DNA of 64,000 bases, taken from assembly GCA_963691705.1 (NCBI GenBank), contig OY829539.1, positions 22,490,407-22,554,406 of the forward strand. The letters are read 5' to 3'. The notes beneath the pieces were generated by a model. The model did no database searches, had not been told where the DNA came from, and saw only the letters and a program-made list of their open reading frames with translations. Position numbers and translations under genes: made by a program. The stretch comes from Viola odorata. Taxonomy: Eukaryota > Streptophyta > Magnoliopsida > Malpighiales > Violaceae. Shown in pieces: positions 45,862 through 57,242 of this stretch. Each line of letters begins with the position of its first letter. Position 1 is the first letter of the stretch.

Positions 45862-48218
45862 TACTATGTATTTCAATTCAGAGGGAGTAGTAGGTAATAA
45901 CTTAGCACTCCATCTTAGCTGCAACCCACCCTGGTTTCGAACAATGAGGGGTGTTTGTTGTTGTATAAGTATGCGTCCAATAAATTTCTTCCTATTTTAG
46001 GTGTCTTTTATCATTTAGCAATCACTGATCTATATTTTTACCAGCTATTTACAATTTTAGAGTAAATTTCAATTTTAAATCATCTAACGTGTGAATCACT
46101 TAATTACTTCATTTTTTAAGGAGGATCAACATTGTGGACTTTCTGATGATTTTCCCTCCAAACTTGTTAACGACGAAATTTTATTTGCAATAGGAAGTTG
46201 CCATTTTTAGATAGTTTATAGTGATATATTGTCTAATAATTAAAACTCAACTAATAAATTAAATAATCAACCATTTTTTTTATTAGCAAACAATAATGAG
46301 TTGGAAATAAAAACGTATATATAATTACTTTTTTATTCAAAAAAGAATGTTGAATACTACTTTTGTTTCAGCTAAAAAAAAATATAGTTATCTAAATTTA
46401 ATAATTTTTAATCATCATCATCCAACATATGCATCATCGAACATCATCCATCATCCGCCACCTTTCCCATCCTATCGCGTTCACCTTTCCCATCCCATAT
46501 GCGGATATGCCTCTCTTTTATCTTCGAAAATCTATTTATATATTTTTTTCCCTCATCTGGTAGGTTGTTGTATATTTCTTTTGAAGTAATTATTTTTTCA
46601 TTTTTTTTATTTACATTCAATACTAGTGTTGTTATTTGAAGATGATGCCTAAATTGTCCCTTAAGTGTTGAGACCTGAGATTGTAAAAATTTTCGTTGAT
46701 TAAAATATTTTAATTGAAACCTTTGGAGAATATTTAGGTGGAAATAGGAGAAAAAGTGGTAGAACCAACTTATTACTCCCAAATAATTAATTTTTATCTA
46801 ATTTTAGAATTCTTTAAATAGTTAGATATTGATATTAAACCAACTCAATTAGGAGTATTTATCATCTAATTGAGATAGAATTTTTTAAATAGTTCACTTT
46901 CTAATTTACTATTATTAGTATTATTTAAAATATTATTACAAACTATTAGGTTAATTAATTAAAATATTTAAAAGTCTATTACAATCAAATAACTTAATAG
47001 GTAGGTTAATTAAATTAATAGGTTAATTAATTAATTAAATAATTTAATTAATTAAAATATTTAAAAGTCTATTATATTTTTAAATTTTTAATAATTAATT
47101 AATAATCTATACGGGTGAGAATCTATGGGTACCAGACACACGAACCCTTGGATTCATTTCTCAAGATGCTTTTGAAGTTGATGATTACTATAGAATTGTT
47201 GAGATCCTACACAAAAGATTTTGCCTTTTTATCTCTTTTGGACTCGAAATTCGAAAGCTTTCATCAAATTCTTGAGTCATTCGTTCGTATATATTATGAT
47301 ATTTTTTTATTGTTTGAATCAAATTCTTGAGATTTGAAAGTTGAGAGATAATTGCATGTCATGTCAAATACTATTATAATAACAAATATAAAATAATGGT
47401 GAAGGTGTAATAATTATCTCAAAAAATTGGATAGTTCTCTTAAAACCCCACTTTTACACAAAATTGTTGTGTTTATTCTACTAGTTGCACACAATCCATT
47501 CTACTAGTATCCCATTCCAGTAATTTCAATATACTGACTTGGTATATTTATATTTAAAAAGGTACAAATTACTTTTTTGTGAATTTAGATCACTAAATAG
47601 CAAAAATAACGACGATAATTAAAATAATCTAATTAATTAATAAAAATAAGAATTTATTTTACAGATTGTCATAGTGGGCCCACCAAACAACACGAAGTTA
47701 ATGGGCTAATGAATGTTTTTAAATAAGAACTCTCACCATACATTTTTTTTTTTTTTAATAAGCAGAGATTATATTAGAAACCAGTCATGAAGATCATGAC
47801 GAACATAACAAAAGTCAGCTGTCCAATCTAGGCAGCATAAGCAAAAAACAAAACCAACAAACTAAGAAAGCAAGAAAGATAAACCTTCGAGCTCAGGAAA
47901 CAACAACCTGACTACTAAAAAGCCAAGCCGGAATCTGCATCATATCAGTTAAACGGAAATGCATTTTTCACTTTAGACACACGTTAGAGAATATTTATGT
48001 ATACACATACATAGTTATCATTCGATTTGATGTAAATATTCATTAATGGTATTGATCAATAGATCTATGATTTTTTTTCTTGATGAATCAGTGAACATGA
48101 TCAATAGATCTATGACATTTATTTATTTTCTCATAGCTTTTCATGAGTTTTCTTAGCTAATAAAAAGGACGTCCACTAGCTAGCATGGCTCACATGGGTG
48201 ATATATAGTTATATACTA
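45862..48218. other. AT-rich spacer, no gene seen
   Basis: No coding homology, no TIR pair with TSD recognised. A T-run at about 47743-47756 followed by unique sequence could be an old retroposon tail, but nothing confirms it. Confidence 0.45.
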
Positions 48219-48453
48219 CTCCCTCCGGACACAATTACTTGTCATTTTACTGTTCATGCACGCATTTCGAAGATGCTGAATGGATCGCTATTTGACCCCA
48301 AAAAATTTCGTACTTTTTTTCGAATGTACGTTAATCCTTAACGTACGTTCGAGAAAAAATTCGGAAGTTTTTGGGGTCAAATAGTGAGCCATTCGGCTTC
48401 CTCGAAACGCGTGCATGAACAGTAAAATGACAAGTAATTGTGTCCGGAGGGAG
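48219..48453. mobile_element. Stowaway-type MITE, 235 bp, near-perfect hairpin
   Basis: CTCCCTCCGGACACAATTAC... pairs with the inverted ...GTAATTGTGTCCGGAGGGAG over a long stretch, TA on both sides. The core TTGGGGTCAAATAGTG and CCTTAACGTACGTTCGA are shared with 41171-41425. Confidence 0.92.
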
Positions 48454-49682
48454 TACTACATTTTAATATTTTATTTTTTCTTTATTTTTAACAATGACAC
48501 CCACATTTCTGAAAAAAAGAAGAAGGAAGAGTTGGAACAGTACGACTACTGCATAAATCAAGGCAACAAATGGATAATAGCAGAAGGAGACTAACTAGCC
48601 GAGACAGAGAGTTACCATGTGAGTATTAATTAAATGGATTGGAGGTGTTGTCCTTGCTACCTGTTTTTATTTATTGCTTTATTTTTCAAAAGAAAACCAC
48701 ATTTTTGTTTTAGTTATATTTCAATTTTTTATCTTTTCTCCTTTCCATACATACATTTTTAATATCCCTTATAATTAATTTTATATGTAAATCAATTTAG
48801 TTTGAATGACTAGAACATAAGACCTAATTATTCGGGATCGCAAGTTGATTAGTTAAGCGATTGAATGAAATTGTATCTAAAACTGATAGAGAGCTCATAA
48901 CTATAGCAAAACAGAAAAGAGCAAACGTACGGCATGGGTCTTTATAAAATCGGGTGGTTTAACGGTGCCAACTATGACAATTTTTTGTTTGTCCTACTTT
49001 CTCACGCTATGTTACTTTTTGATTTTTTTCTATATAAAAAAATTAAAAAATTAAAAAATTAAAAAATGCTTGAGTGAAATGTCAGTTAATAATTATTTAT
49101 TTAAATAGAAAAAGAGTGATATAAACCTCTCTTGTCAAATCAGTTAGAATTTTTTTTAACAAAATTATTAGTATCCCTAAGTTATTAAAAAAATGAGAAA
49201 GAATTTGAATTTGTGATACCCACAACCACGAAGCTTTTGATACAAGTTGAAGTGAGACGATATTTGTCTTTCCATTTCTATATAAGTAGTCGTAGCTGCA
49301 TGCGATGCAGTTGAAACAATAACAAATTGAAACATCATCTGCTTCCCCCCAAAAAAAAAAGTGATCGAGATGAACAACAGGGACAATCTTATCCAATTTA
49401 TGTAGTCTCCTATTGAGTACATGTATTTTAATACCTATACCTTCCAGAAATAATGGTATAGAACAATTGAACTTTTAACCAAATGAGTTTAAATGATATC
49501 CAAATGGCTACAACATTATTTATTACTAGTATCTTGGAAGGGTAAAAGACTTTCCTAGTTCTTACCTGCAAAGATTGTTAAGGATGCCCAAAATGGAAAT
49601 GCATCATCCTCGGACATAGCAAGCCAATCTGATACCTTTCAGAACTATTGGAACTAGAAGATGGGATACAATCAAATCCCTC
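48454..49682. other. AT-rich spacer, no gene seen
   Basis: No coding homology recognised. The last nine bases (AAATCCCTC, 49674-49682) are the target-site copy of the next element. Confidence 0.5.
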
Positions 49683-50904
49683 GGAAAAAGGCACCACGAG
49701 GTCCCCCTATTTTATTATTTTCATTTTTGTCAGTCCTTAGGTCATTTATTTGTTCAATTCGCTCCCCTCCGTTATAGACGTTAGCACCACGAAGTCCCTG
49801 CCGTTAAAAAATTAACGAATTGCGACAAACGGACGTTACTTTTGCTGACTGGACTGACACATGGTTATTTTAATATTTTTTTTGCTGACTGGACTGACAC
49901 GTGTCATATTAATTTTTAAATTTTCTTTTTCTTTTTCCTCTCTTCTTCTTCCTCCCTCTGTCTTCGTTTTTTTCTCTTAATAATTTTAATAAGATAATTT
50001 CAGAAAAATAATGTAATTAATTTTAAAAATTCAAAAAATAATATAATTAATTTTAAAAAACCGGCTGTTCCATTTTATTTTTTTTCTTTTCTTTAGACAT
50101 TCAAAAAAATAATGTAATTACAGTAAAAAATTCAGAAAAATAATTTAATATTTTCCTTTTCCTTTTCCTTTTTTCCCCTCTATTTCCCTTCTTGACGACT
50201 CAATATTAATAAAAATAAAAATAAAAATAATGGTAATAATAAGTTAATAACATAACAAGAATGAAAAAGAATGAAAGAAAAAAAACAACTGTTAATGGAG
50301 AGTAACAGAGACAGAATGAGAGATGGCGATTTGTTTATGTTTATTTATTATTTTAATTTTGGGATTTCTATTTTACGAAATTGATTTTTTGATATTTGGG
50401 GTTTTTTAAAGAAACTAATCAGTTGACAGTAATGCATGTGTTGCATTTGAATTTCTAAAAAAAAGAAAAAAAAGAAAATGGAACAGCCGGTTTTTTAAAA
50501 TTAATTATATTATTTTTTTAAAAATTTAAAATTAATTACATTATTTTCAAAAAATTTAAAATTAATTACATTATTTTTCTGAAATTATCTTATTAAAATT
50601 ATTAAGAGAAAAAAGCGAAGACAGAGGGAGGAAAAAGAAGAGAGGAAAAAGATTTTTTTTTTTTAAAAAAAATAAATATATGACACTTGTCAGTCCAGTC
50701 AGCAAAAAAATTATTAAAATAATCATGTGTCAGTCCAGTCAGCAAAAGTAACGTCTGTTTGTGGTAATCCGTTAATTTTTTAACGGCAGGGACTTGGTGG
50801 TGCTAACGTCTATAACGGAGGGGAGCGAATTGAACAAATAAATGACCTAAGGACTGACAAAAATGAAAATAATAAGAGGGGGGACCTCGTGGTGCCTTTT
50901 CCCC
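49683..50904. mobile_element. Mutator-type foldback element, 1222 bp
   Basis: The two halves are inverted copies of each other for most of their length (GGCACCACGAGGTCCCCC ... GGGGGGACCTCGTGGTGCC), with a central unpaired part at about 50310-50455. The 9-bp TSD AAATCCCTC is at 49674-49682 and 50905-50913. No ORF. The 9-bp target and long TIRs indicate the Mutator superfamily. Confidence 0.88.
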
Positions 50905-50913
50905 AAATCCCTC

Positions 50914-51649
50914 AGTCCCTGAACTCTGATGACACGTGTATGTGCAGCCATGTTTGAAAAGTCAAGGGTATGAGTGTGAAGTTGATTTATCCTAAATTTA
51001 AACCATTAATTAATTAATTTAATTATTTCAAATATTGTAACAAAACATTTGCACCTAAGAAATTAATGTGCATATTTATGTTGTCGAGTGTGTAAATCAC
51101 ATCTTGTTGTAACTTAAAATTACCAACACATATTTTTCAGTTTTTACAAGTGTGTTTTTGTTTAATTTTCCACAAAGTAAAGGATCCATTAATAAAAGGA
51201 ATTAGCATTCATTCAACAAAGGAATGCATCACGTACTCGCACTTTGACAAAATTTAAAATGATTGTTTTTTTAGATAACTGAAAGTGAGATTGAAACCTG
51301 AGTCCGAATTTTTACTAGTATTCTTTACGCATTAAGTAATTTCTAAAAAAAGAAACATCAAAACCAATATTTAAAATCCAGCCCTGCCCGACTCGGTCAA
51401 CCTGAAAACCTAGGGACAAAGTGCATGCATTTTTGGGTGGGTTTCGGGCTAAAACCCGATGACCCGGTTGACCCAAGCACAATATTTGAATTTTGAGCTT
51501 TTCCTCTCTTTTTTTCAAAAAAAATATTGTTTGTTACTTTCACTCCAATTTTTTTATCCCTCGATATTTTAGTCATTATATTATGAACTTATGAGGTTTT
51601 AACTCTTAATTTATTTTTTTTAAAAATATCTTAATATGTGTATATACTA
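50914..51649. other. AT-rich spacer, no gene seen
   Basis: No coding homology. A short GGGTTTCGGGCTAAAACCCG-type palindromic patch lies near 51440-51475. Confidence 0.45.
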
Positions 51650-51911
51650 CCTCCGTTCTATATTACTTGTCTTTTATTATCCAGACATCAAAATTATGCA
51701 AGTACTTAAGATCTTATTTGTTGCCATCTCTACCATTATAATCTTGAAAAAAATATCATATTTAATTATCATTAGGATGATTAATTAAATTCATATTAAG
51801 GGGTGATTGAGTAAGATTATACTAAGATTTACCTAAAAAAAATAGAAAAATGACCAGTAATTTAAATAAGGAGAAAAAACTCAAAATGACAAGTAATATG
51901 GAACGAAGGGA
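51650..51911. mobile_element. Decayed Stowaway-like MITE
   Basis: CCTCCGTTCTATATTACTTG and the inverted CAAGTAATATGGAACGAAGG about 260 bp apart, next to TA-like flanks. The outermost bases have changed, so the ends are approximate. Confidence 0.65.
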
Positions 51912-52939
51912 ATATTTATTTTACCAATTTCTATTTATATTTTTTCTTAGATGTTAAATTTACTATAAGGTCATATCTCTGTGATGGGTGTTGAGACCGT
52001 AAAAAATAAATACAACTTAACAGTACCTACAAAAAATTGTAAATAATGGTAAGAGGTTCAATATATAGAGAATAAATACCCTTAGAACAAGATAAAGACC
52101 AGATTTAAATACTTAAGTAAAATGAAGGGTTTTTTTGTGTTTGAAACTAAGAATTGAAAAAAAACAATTAAAGCAAGTGTAAAGTTCAAGCCAAGAATAT
52201 TATTCTTGGTCAAGAGCGATCGAGTTGAACCGGATTCGACCGGATTGACCTACTAAACCGTTTTGAACCGTTCACACAACGAACCATTCAATTTTAAATA
52301 ATTGAACCGGATTGAACCGGCTGGTTCAATGTCTATAATGGGTCGCCCCATGCCTGTAATGGGTCGCCCCATCAAATTTTTCAAATAAAAAAAACACAAA
52401 ACGGCATTGTTGTGTACTTGGCATTGAACCAGCCGGTTAAATCCAGTTCGTCGGTTGTGTAAATACCGACCGGTTCAACTGGTCAATTTTCGGTTCGTAT
52501 GCATATCCGATCAGATAGCTGAATCGAACTAAAAATCTGAAAAATCCCAGTTGAACCTGTCGGTTCATATGCATATCCGGTCATTTGAATCTTTTGATGG
52601 TTGTTGTAGTTGAAGAGGATAGATGCACATCTACGTTGGTACATGCAAACATTTTTATCATTAATTAATTATTATTAATTTGCTTTTAAACTTCTCTGTC
52701 CCTAAGTTTTCAAACACTAGTTAAGAGTTGGAAAAAAAACAGTATTTTGTCTTAAAATGATGAATTATTTAAGATTTTTTTTTTCCATAATGGAAGGTAA
52801 GTATAAGTAACGGGCACTGACGGATACAAATCATCTTTTTGTAAATAATAGAGATCCAAACTCTACTGCCAAATTCTAACTTTTTATCACGAGGATCAGA
52901 TAGCTAGATAGACTAACCGTGCAGTAGGTGAAGTACTTA
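51912..52939. other. Spacer with AACCGG-rich patch
   Basis: 52215-52570 holds repeated AACCGG/CCGGTT words and two copies of ATGGGTCGCCCCAT-like sequence. It may be part of a decayed element. No gene seen. Confidence 0.45.
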
Positions 52940-53454
52940 GGGCCTGTTTGGCGTTCCGGTTCTAGTTGGAAAAGCGATTCTGGAAAAGTGCTGTATGAAA
53001 AGTACTTCTGGAAAAGTGCGGTGGGAAACGAGAAGTTGTTTTATGGTGTTTGGTAAAAATTGCAGTTAAAACTATGGTTGGATTGTAAAATGACCATAAA
53101 GGGTATAAAACCCATTTTAAAAAAATTAATAAAAATAGAAAAAATGGATCTAGAATTACTTATCTTGAGATGAAGATTTTATTGTGGTAGTTTTTAATTT
53201 ATTTTATTCATTATATAGAGTAAGAAAATTGAATTTATTAAAAAAAAAAAAAAAAAAGGAAAAGTAAGAGAGAGGGATGTGCGTTTCCCATGCTGGAGCA
53301 TTTTGCTCCAGCCTCAAACGCAAGCAAATTGCTTGCAAATGAAACTGGGCTTCTTGAGAAGCCCAGCAAAAGCTGCCATTACCAAACACTTTAAAGTGTT
53401 TGGTGCGGTGGGAAACGGGCGTTCCGGTGTAGAACCGGAACGCCAAAGGGGCAC
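52940..53454. mobile_element. Harbinger/Tourist-like MITE, 515 bp
   Basis: GGGCCTGTTTGGCGTTCCGG... and inverted ...CCGGAACGCCAAAGGGGCAC, flanked by TTA (52937-52939, 53455-53457). Interior inverted repeats (GCTGGAGCATTTTGCTCCAGC, GGGCTTCTTGAGAAGCCC) form further hairpins. The extreme ends pair imperfectly, so the superfamily is tentative. Confidence 0.7.
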
Positions 53455-54557
53455 TTATAGAACTTGGTGCCTCCCTTCTTCGCATTGGAATTGGTGCCTC
53501 CATCTTTATTGAAAAGCAATGTTCTGTTTCAACTTTCAAAGTAGTTTTTTTCTTTTCTTTTCACTCTTTTAATAATTAGCAAGCACATAAATAGAAAAAC
53601 TACTTCATATATTGACTTATGTCTATAGAAAAATAGTTTTTTCATCTTTTATTTTTTCTTTTATAAGCAGCTCTTTTATTAAGTTTGATGTACACATAAT
53701 TTAATAACTTATTACTTTTAACTAAATTAGAAAAAAACATAGTCTTTCTGAAATCGTGATCCCAAATTTTTTTATTCTTTCATAATAATCCTTAAAATTC
53801 TACTAGCTATAATTTTATTAATCCTTTATATTTGCACATGTACAAAGTTTTAATTCTTTCTATAATAGTAATTAAAGTTTCATTATTTTTTCATTTATCC
53901 ATCCTTAATTAATGTTCACTACTTCACAATTTTAATTTCTTTCATGATATAGCCTCAAATGTTTCATCCATTTTTTATTTATCTTTTATTTTTTACTTTT
54001 AAAAAATATTAATTTTATTTACCTCCTAAATAATTTACTCGGGCTTGGGAAATAAATTTCTTTTTAGCAAGAAAATACATTTGGAAATGTGTCCAATTTT
54101 AAAATAAAATGGAGTGATAAAAGGAAAGAAAAAAAAGAAAAGAAGTAGTCAAGAAGTGGAGTGTGACTCCGGCGCTGGCGGCAGAGCCAGGGGCCAGGTG
54201 GGGCAGGGTTGTGTCCAGGCTCAGACTCTGATGGTAGAGATAGCCTCTGCACTTCCCTGTAGTCATCACTCATATCATTATTTACAAGTACTCACCACTC
54301 ATACACTGTTGTACTACTACTTTATGGTATTAATCATTATTTACAAATACTTCCGGTAGTAATAGGAATAAGTAGTAATAGAACAACTTAATTATTAATT
54401 TCCCTGTAGTGGTTTGGGGTTTGAGTAGTAGGAATAGGAATAAGTAGTAATAGAACTGTTGAAAAGAAAAAAGAAAAAAGAAAAAAAATTATGATTATAG
54501 TTTACTATAATTTACTCCTATTTTTTAGTAATTGTTTTTTATAATAATAGTTTACTA
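53455..54557. other. AT-rich spacer, no gene seen
   Basis: A G/C-rich patch at 54155-54250 stands out, but I recognise nothing in it. Confidence 0.45.
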
Positions 54558-54801
54558 CTCCCTCCGTCATTCTTTATTAGTCGTTTTAGCCAAAATTTCA
54601 TTGCCTTCAATTAATTGACGCCTTCGGCGTCTGTGCCTTCTGTCAGCCAAAAGTTACAATATTTCCACCCACATGACTCGTCGTCTGCTTGAAACAAGAA
54701 ACTCGGTGTCTGCGGTGAGAGACTGAGTGCAATCCCTAACTTCGTCCTTCATTTCCCATTCCCTCTGCAATTTCCCTCCTTCTTTCACCAAACAAATCAG
54801 T

Positions 54802-55470
54802 ATGGCGCCAGTTTATTTGCAAGATTCCCAGTACGATTCTGACTACGCGTTTGACGACGCAGACAACATGGTGGTGCCAGACTCACTTGCAGTCGACGAT
54901 GAAGACATAGGGGTGTCTGATGTACTGCCAGAAACGATGGCCGAAATCATTGAGGATTCATACGAAGAAGAGAGTGTGACAGACGATATGGTTGTGGAGC
55001 CTGAAATTGTCTACGATATCGTTCAAGATACCTACGAAGAGGAGATCGACGATATGGTTGCAGAGCCTGAAATTGTCTACGATATCGGTCAAGATACCTA
55101 CGAAGAGGAGATCTTGACAGACGATATGGTTACTGTGGAAAAGTGGCCGCGGATGCCAGTGGCTGATGAAGAGCAGAAGGTGGTGGATGGGTTTCATGAG
55201 GTTAGAGGAAAGAGGAAATATATGGATTTTGACCTAAATGAGGTACCGAAGGCCGAGATTTCTCCTCCTCAGTCCCCGAAGTGTTATGAAACAGATATTG
55301 CACATCCATCTGTTGTGTGCACTAGTGAAGATGAAGACGATTGTGAGTTTGAGGATAGAGACTTTGATCTAAATAAACTTCCGACGGCCCGACCGTGGAA
55401 GAAAAGAGAGGGTCGTCCTCACAGGGCCTGTATCATGATGATTCGCCTTCTGTTACCTGAATTCCATTAG
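54802..55470 (+). CDS. Acidic DLNxxP-motif protein encoded inside the mariner
   Basis: Not a family I recognise. ATG 54802 starts MAPVYLQDSQ (an upstream in-frame ATG at 54727 is possible, but the CT-rich stretch before 54802 looks like a 5' leader). 222 codons, strongly acidic. An internal repeat, EPEIVYDI(V/G)QDTYEEE, occurs at about 54985-55050 and 55063-55120. A basic GKRK stretch (possible NLS) is followed by DFDLNEVP, and later by DFDLNKLP and the basic KKREGRP. DLNxxP is a known form of the EAR repression motif that binds TOPLESS co-repressors; function here is inference. It is transcribed from the left TIR toward the transposase. A further exon may lie at 56378-56568, so the 3' end is uncertain. 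It could be a second mariner gene or a captured host gene. Confidence 0.65.
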   Translation: MAPVYLQDSQYDSDYAFDDADNMVVPDSLAVDDEDIGVSDVLPETMAEIIEDSYEEESVTDDMVVEPEIVYDIVQDTYEEEIDDMVAEPEIVYDIGQDTYEEEILTDDMVTVEKWPRMPVADEEQKVVDGFHEVRGKRKYMDFDLNEVPKAEISPPQSPKCYETDIAHPSVVCTSEDEDDCEFEDRDFDLNKLPTARPWKKREGRPHRACIMMIRLLLPEFH

Positions 55471-56377
55471 GTCTTTTGAATAGGTGTACAAACTATGGTT
55501 TGGTTAAATTATGTAATGACTTTTTAATATTTTGGTGGTTTTGTTGTGGCTTTATGTTTGGATGGATGCAGGTACTGTTATTTTTAAAATGCATTGTATG
55601 TCTATGAAGATACAGTGATCAAAATGCCTGGGGTTTAGACACTTCAAGTATTTAGGTTGTCCCATGGATTCCAGACCACTGCAAGCAAGGAGGAGAAAAA
55701 ATCCTAGGTAAGTCTTAATCATCACTTTTAATGAAGATTGTAGTTTATTTGTAGGAAATTAAAGCACAACTTCAGTGCTTCCAGGCCAGGACAGTCAACA
55801 CTAGAACTTGTATTACAGTAAGTAAAAAGACAATCTGCATAATTAGGGAAAAGTAGCTTCTGAATACACAAATTAGCACATTCTTAGCTGTTTTGTAATG
55901 AGCAGTTAAGTTAGTTTAACTTCAGCAGTCAACTTTAGTTAAGCTAAAGTAAATTGTGTTCACATAAATGGTTGTGATTAGGATCATGCGTATGGATAAG
56001 GGTACATGTAATTCAGTATATAAATGTTTGTAATGTGTGCTGGAACTAGAATAGACAGAAATGAGTAGAAAACTAGTGTGCTTGAGAAGAGCACTGAACA
56101 AGCCCACTCCTCTCTTTGCTTTTCTTGTTTGATGCAGAATTTGCACACATGTTTATGTGTTGAATAGTTGTTTTATGTGTATTCAGTGGACTGTAAGCTA
56201 ATCCTATCAGCCAGAAGGTACCGTGACAAAACAGGAGTGGAACAAAAGTAGCAGTAATAGCGAACTCCAAAAACAAGTAGGCATGTAGGAATGATTTGAT
56301 CAAGTGGCTGAAATTCTTACAGTTATTCCATAGAATTAAATTTGTTTACACTTTATTTAATTTGTTTGGCATGTTAG
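55471..56377 (+). other. Non-coding middle of the mariner
   Basis: No recognisable coding sequence. Presumed 3' region or intron of the DLNxxP gene. Confidence 0.4.
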
Positions 56378-56568
56378 GAAGGTTCAAGGCCACTGATGCT
56401 AATAGGTTGTGTGATGAATATAGAAGGCTAGTTGATGGCTTGGCGCAGAGAGGAAACTTTCTCTATTTTGTGCAGGTACTCTCACATGTGTCCTGCAGTG
56501 GCAAGAAGAAACAGAGTATCTGCACAATCGCTCGAAGCAGGGTTGTCAAGAGTGGGAAGAAGAAATAG
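56378..56568 (+). CDS. Possible extra exon of the mariner's second gene
   Basis: After a possible acceptor (ATGTTAG) an open stretch reads GRFKATDANRLCDEYRRLVDGLAQRGNF in pieces and stays open to TAG at 56566-56568. Inside it a 23-bp GT...AG stretch (56476-56498) separates this from a second frame that reads as an acidic Trp/Glu-rich sequence. 23 bp is too short for a plant intron, so either frame may be the real one, or a small deletion has occurred. No family recognised. Confidence 0.35.
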
Positions 56569-56924
56569 AGGATGAACACTGTCTATGCTTTTGATTTAAC
56601 TTTTGTACTGTGTTTTGTAAAGATTCATTTATGTACTATCCTGTAGGAATTTGTAATTTATGCAACATCATTAATAAAAAGGGTTCAATGTTGAGTTAAT
56701 TATTTTTGTCCTTCCAGGAGTAAACATGAATCAGTGCTTTGCACAAAGTTACACAATGACATGAATAATTCACAATTATGTGAATAATTCTGAATTACAA
56801 AGATAAGCATGAATCAATGCTATGCAACATCATTAATAAAAATCGTTTGGATGATGAAGATCGTTTGTAGCTTTGCACAACGTTACAGGTAACAAACCTA
56901 CACTGTTACATTCACTATCAAAGC

Positions 56925-57150
56925 TATCAAACAAACCTATCCACAAAGTAACAACATTCAAAATACAGACATCACAACATACACTGCTTCATTGAATGTC
57001 AAAGCTATAAAAATTACAGTCAACAAACCTCTGCACAGAATTACAGCAAACAGACCTATCCACAAAGTAACAACATTCAGAATACAGGCATCACAACCTA
57101 CACTGCTTCATTGAATGTCAAAGCTACAAAAATTACAGTCAGCAAAATAA
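56925..57150. repeat. Two tandem ~119-bp copies at the transposase 3' end
   Basis: CCTATCCACAAAGTAACAAC and ACACTGCTTCATTGAATGTC recur at about 56936-57015 and 57055-57135. They lie just downstream of the transposase stop on the minus strand. Confidence 0.8.
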
Positions 57151-57242
57151 AGGCTTCACAGCCCCAGCACAAAACATACAGACTCCAAAATACAGGCATC
57201 ACAACCTATGCATAACACATACAATCACCAATAGATTCTGCA

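Noticed and set aside
47743..47945. T-run followed by unique sequence, possible inverted LINE or SINE tail
   Set aside because: No target-site copy, no reverse transcriptase, no A/B-box promoter recognised.
52215..52570. AACCGG-rich patch as a binding-site cluster or satellite
   Set aside because: Copies too irregular for an array and no element ends found; kept only as a note on the spacer.
54155..54250. GC-rich patch possibly part of a gene or SINE
   Set aside because: No frame with known domain, no A/B box pair, no flanking duplication.
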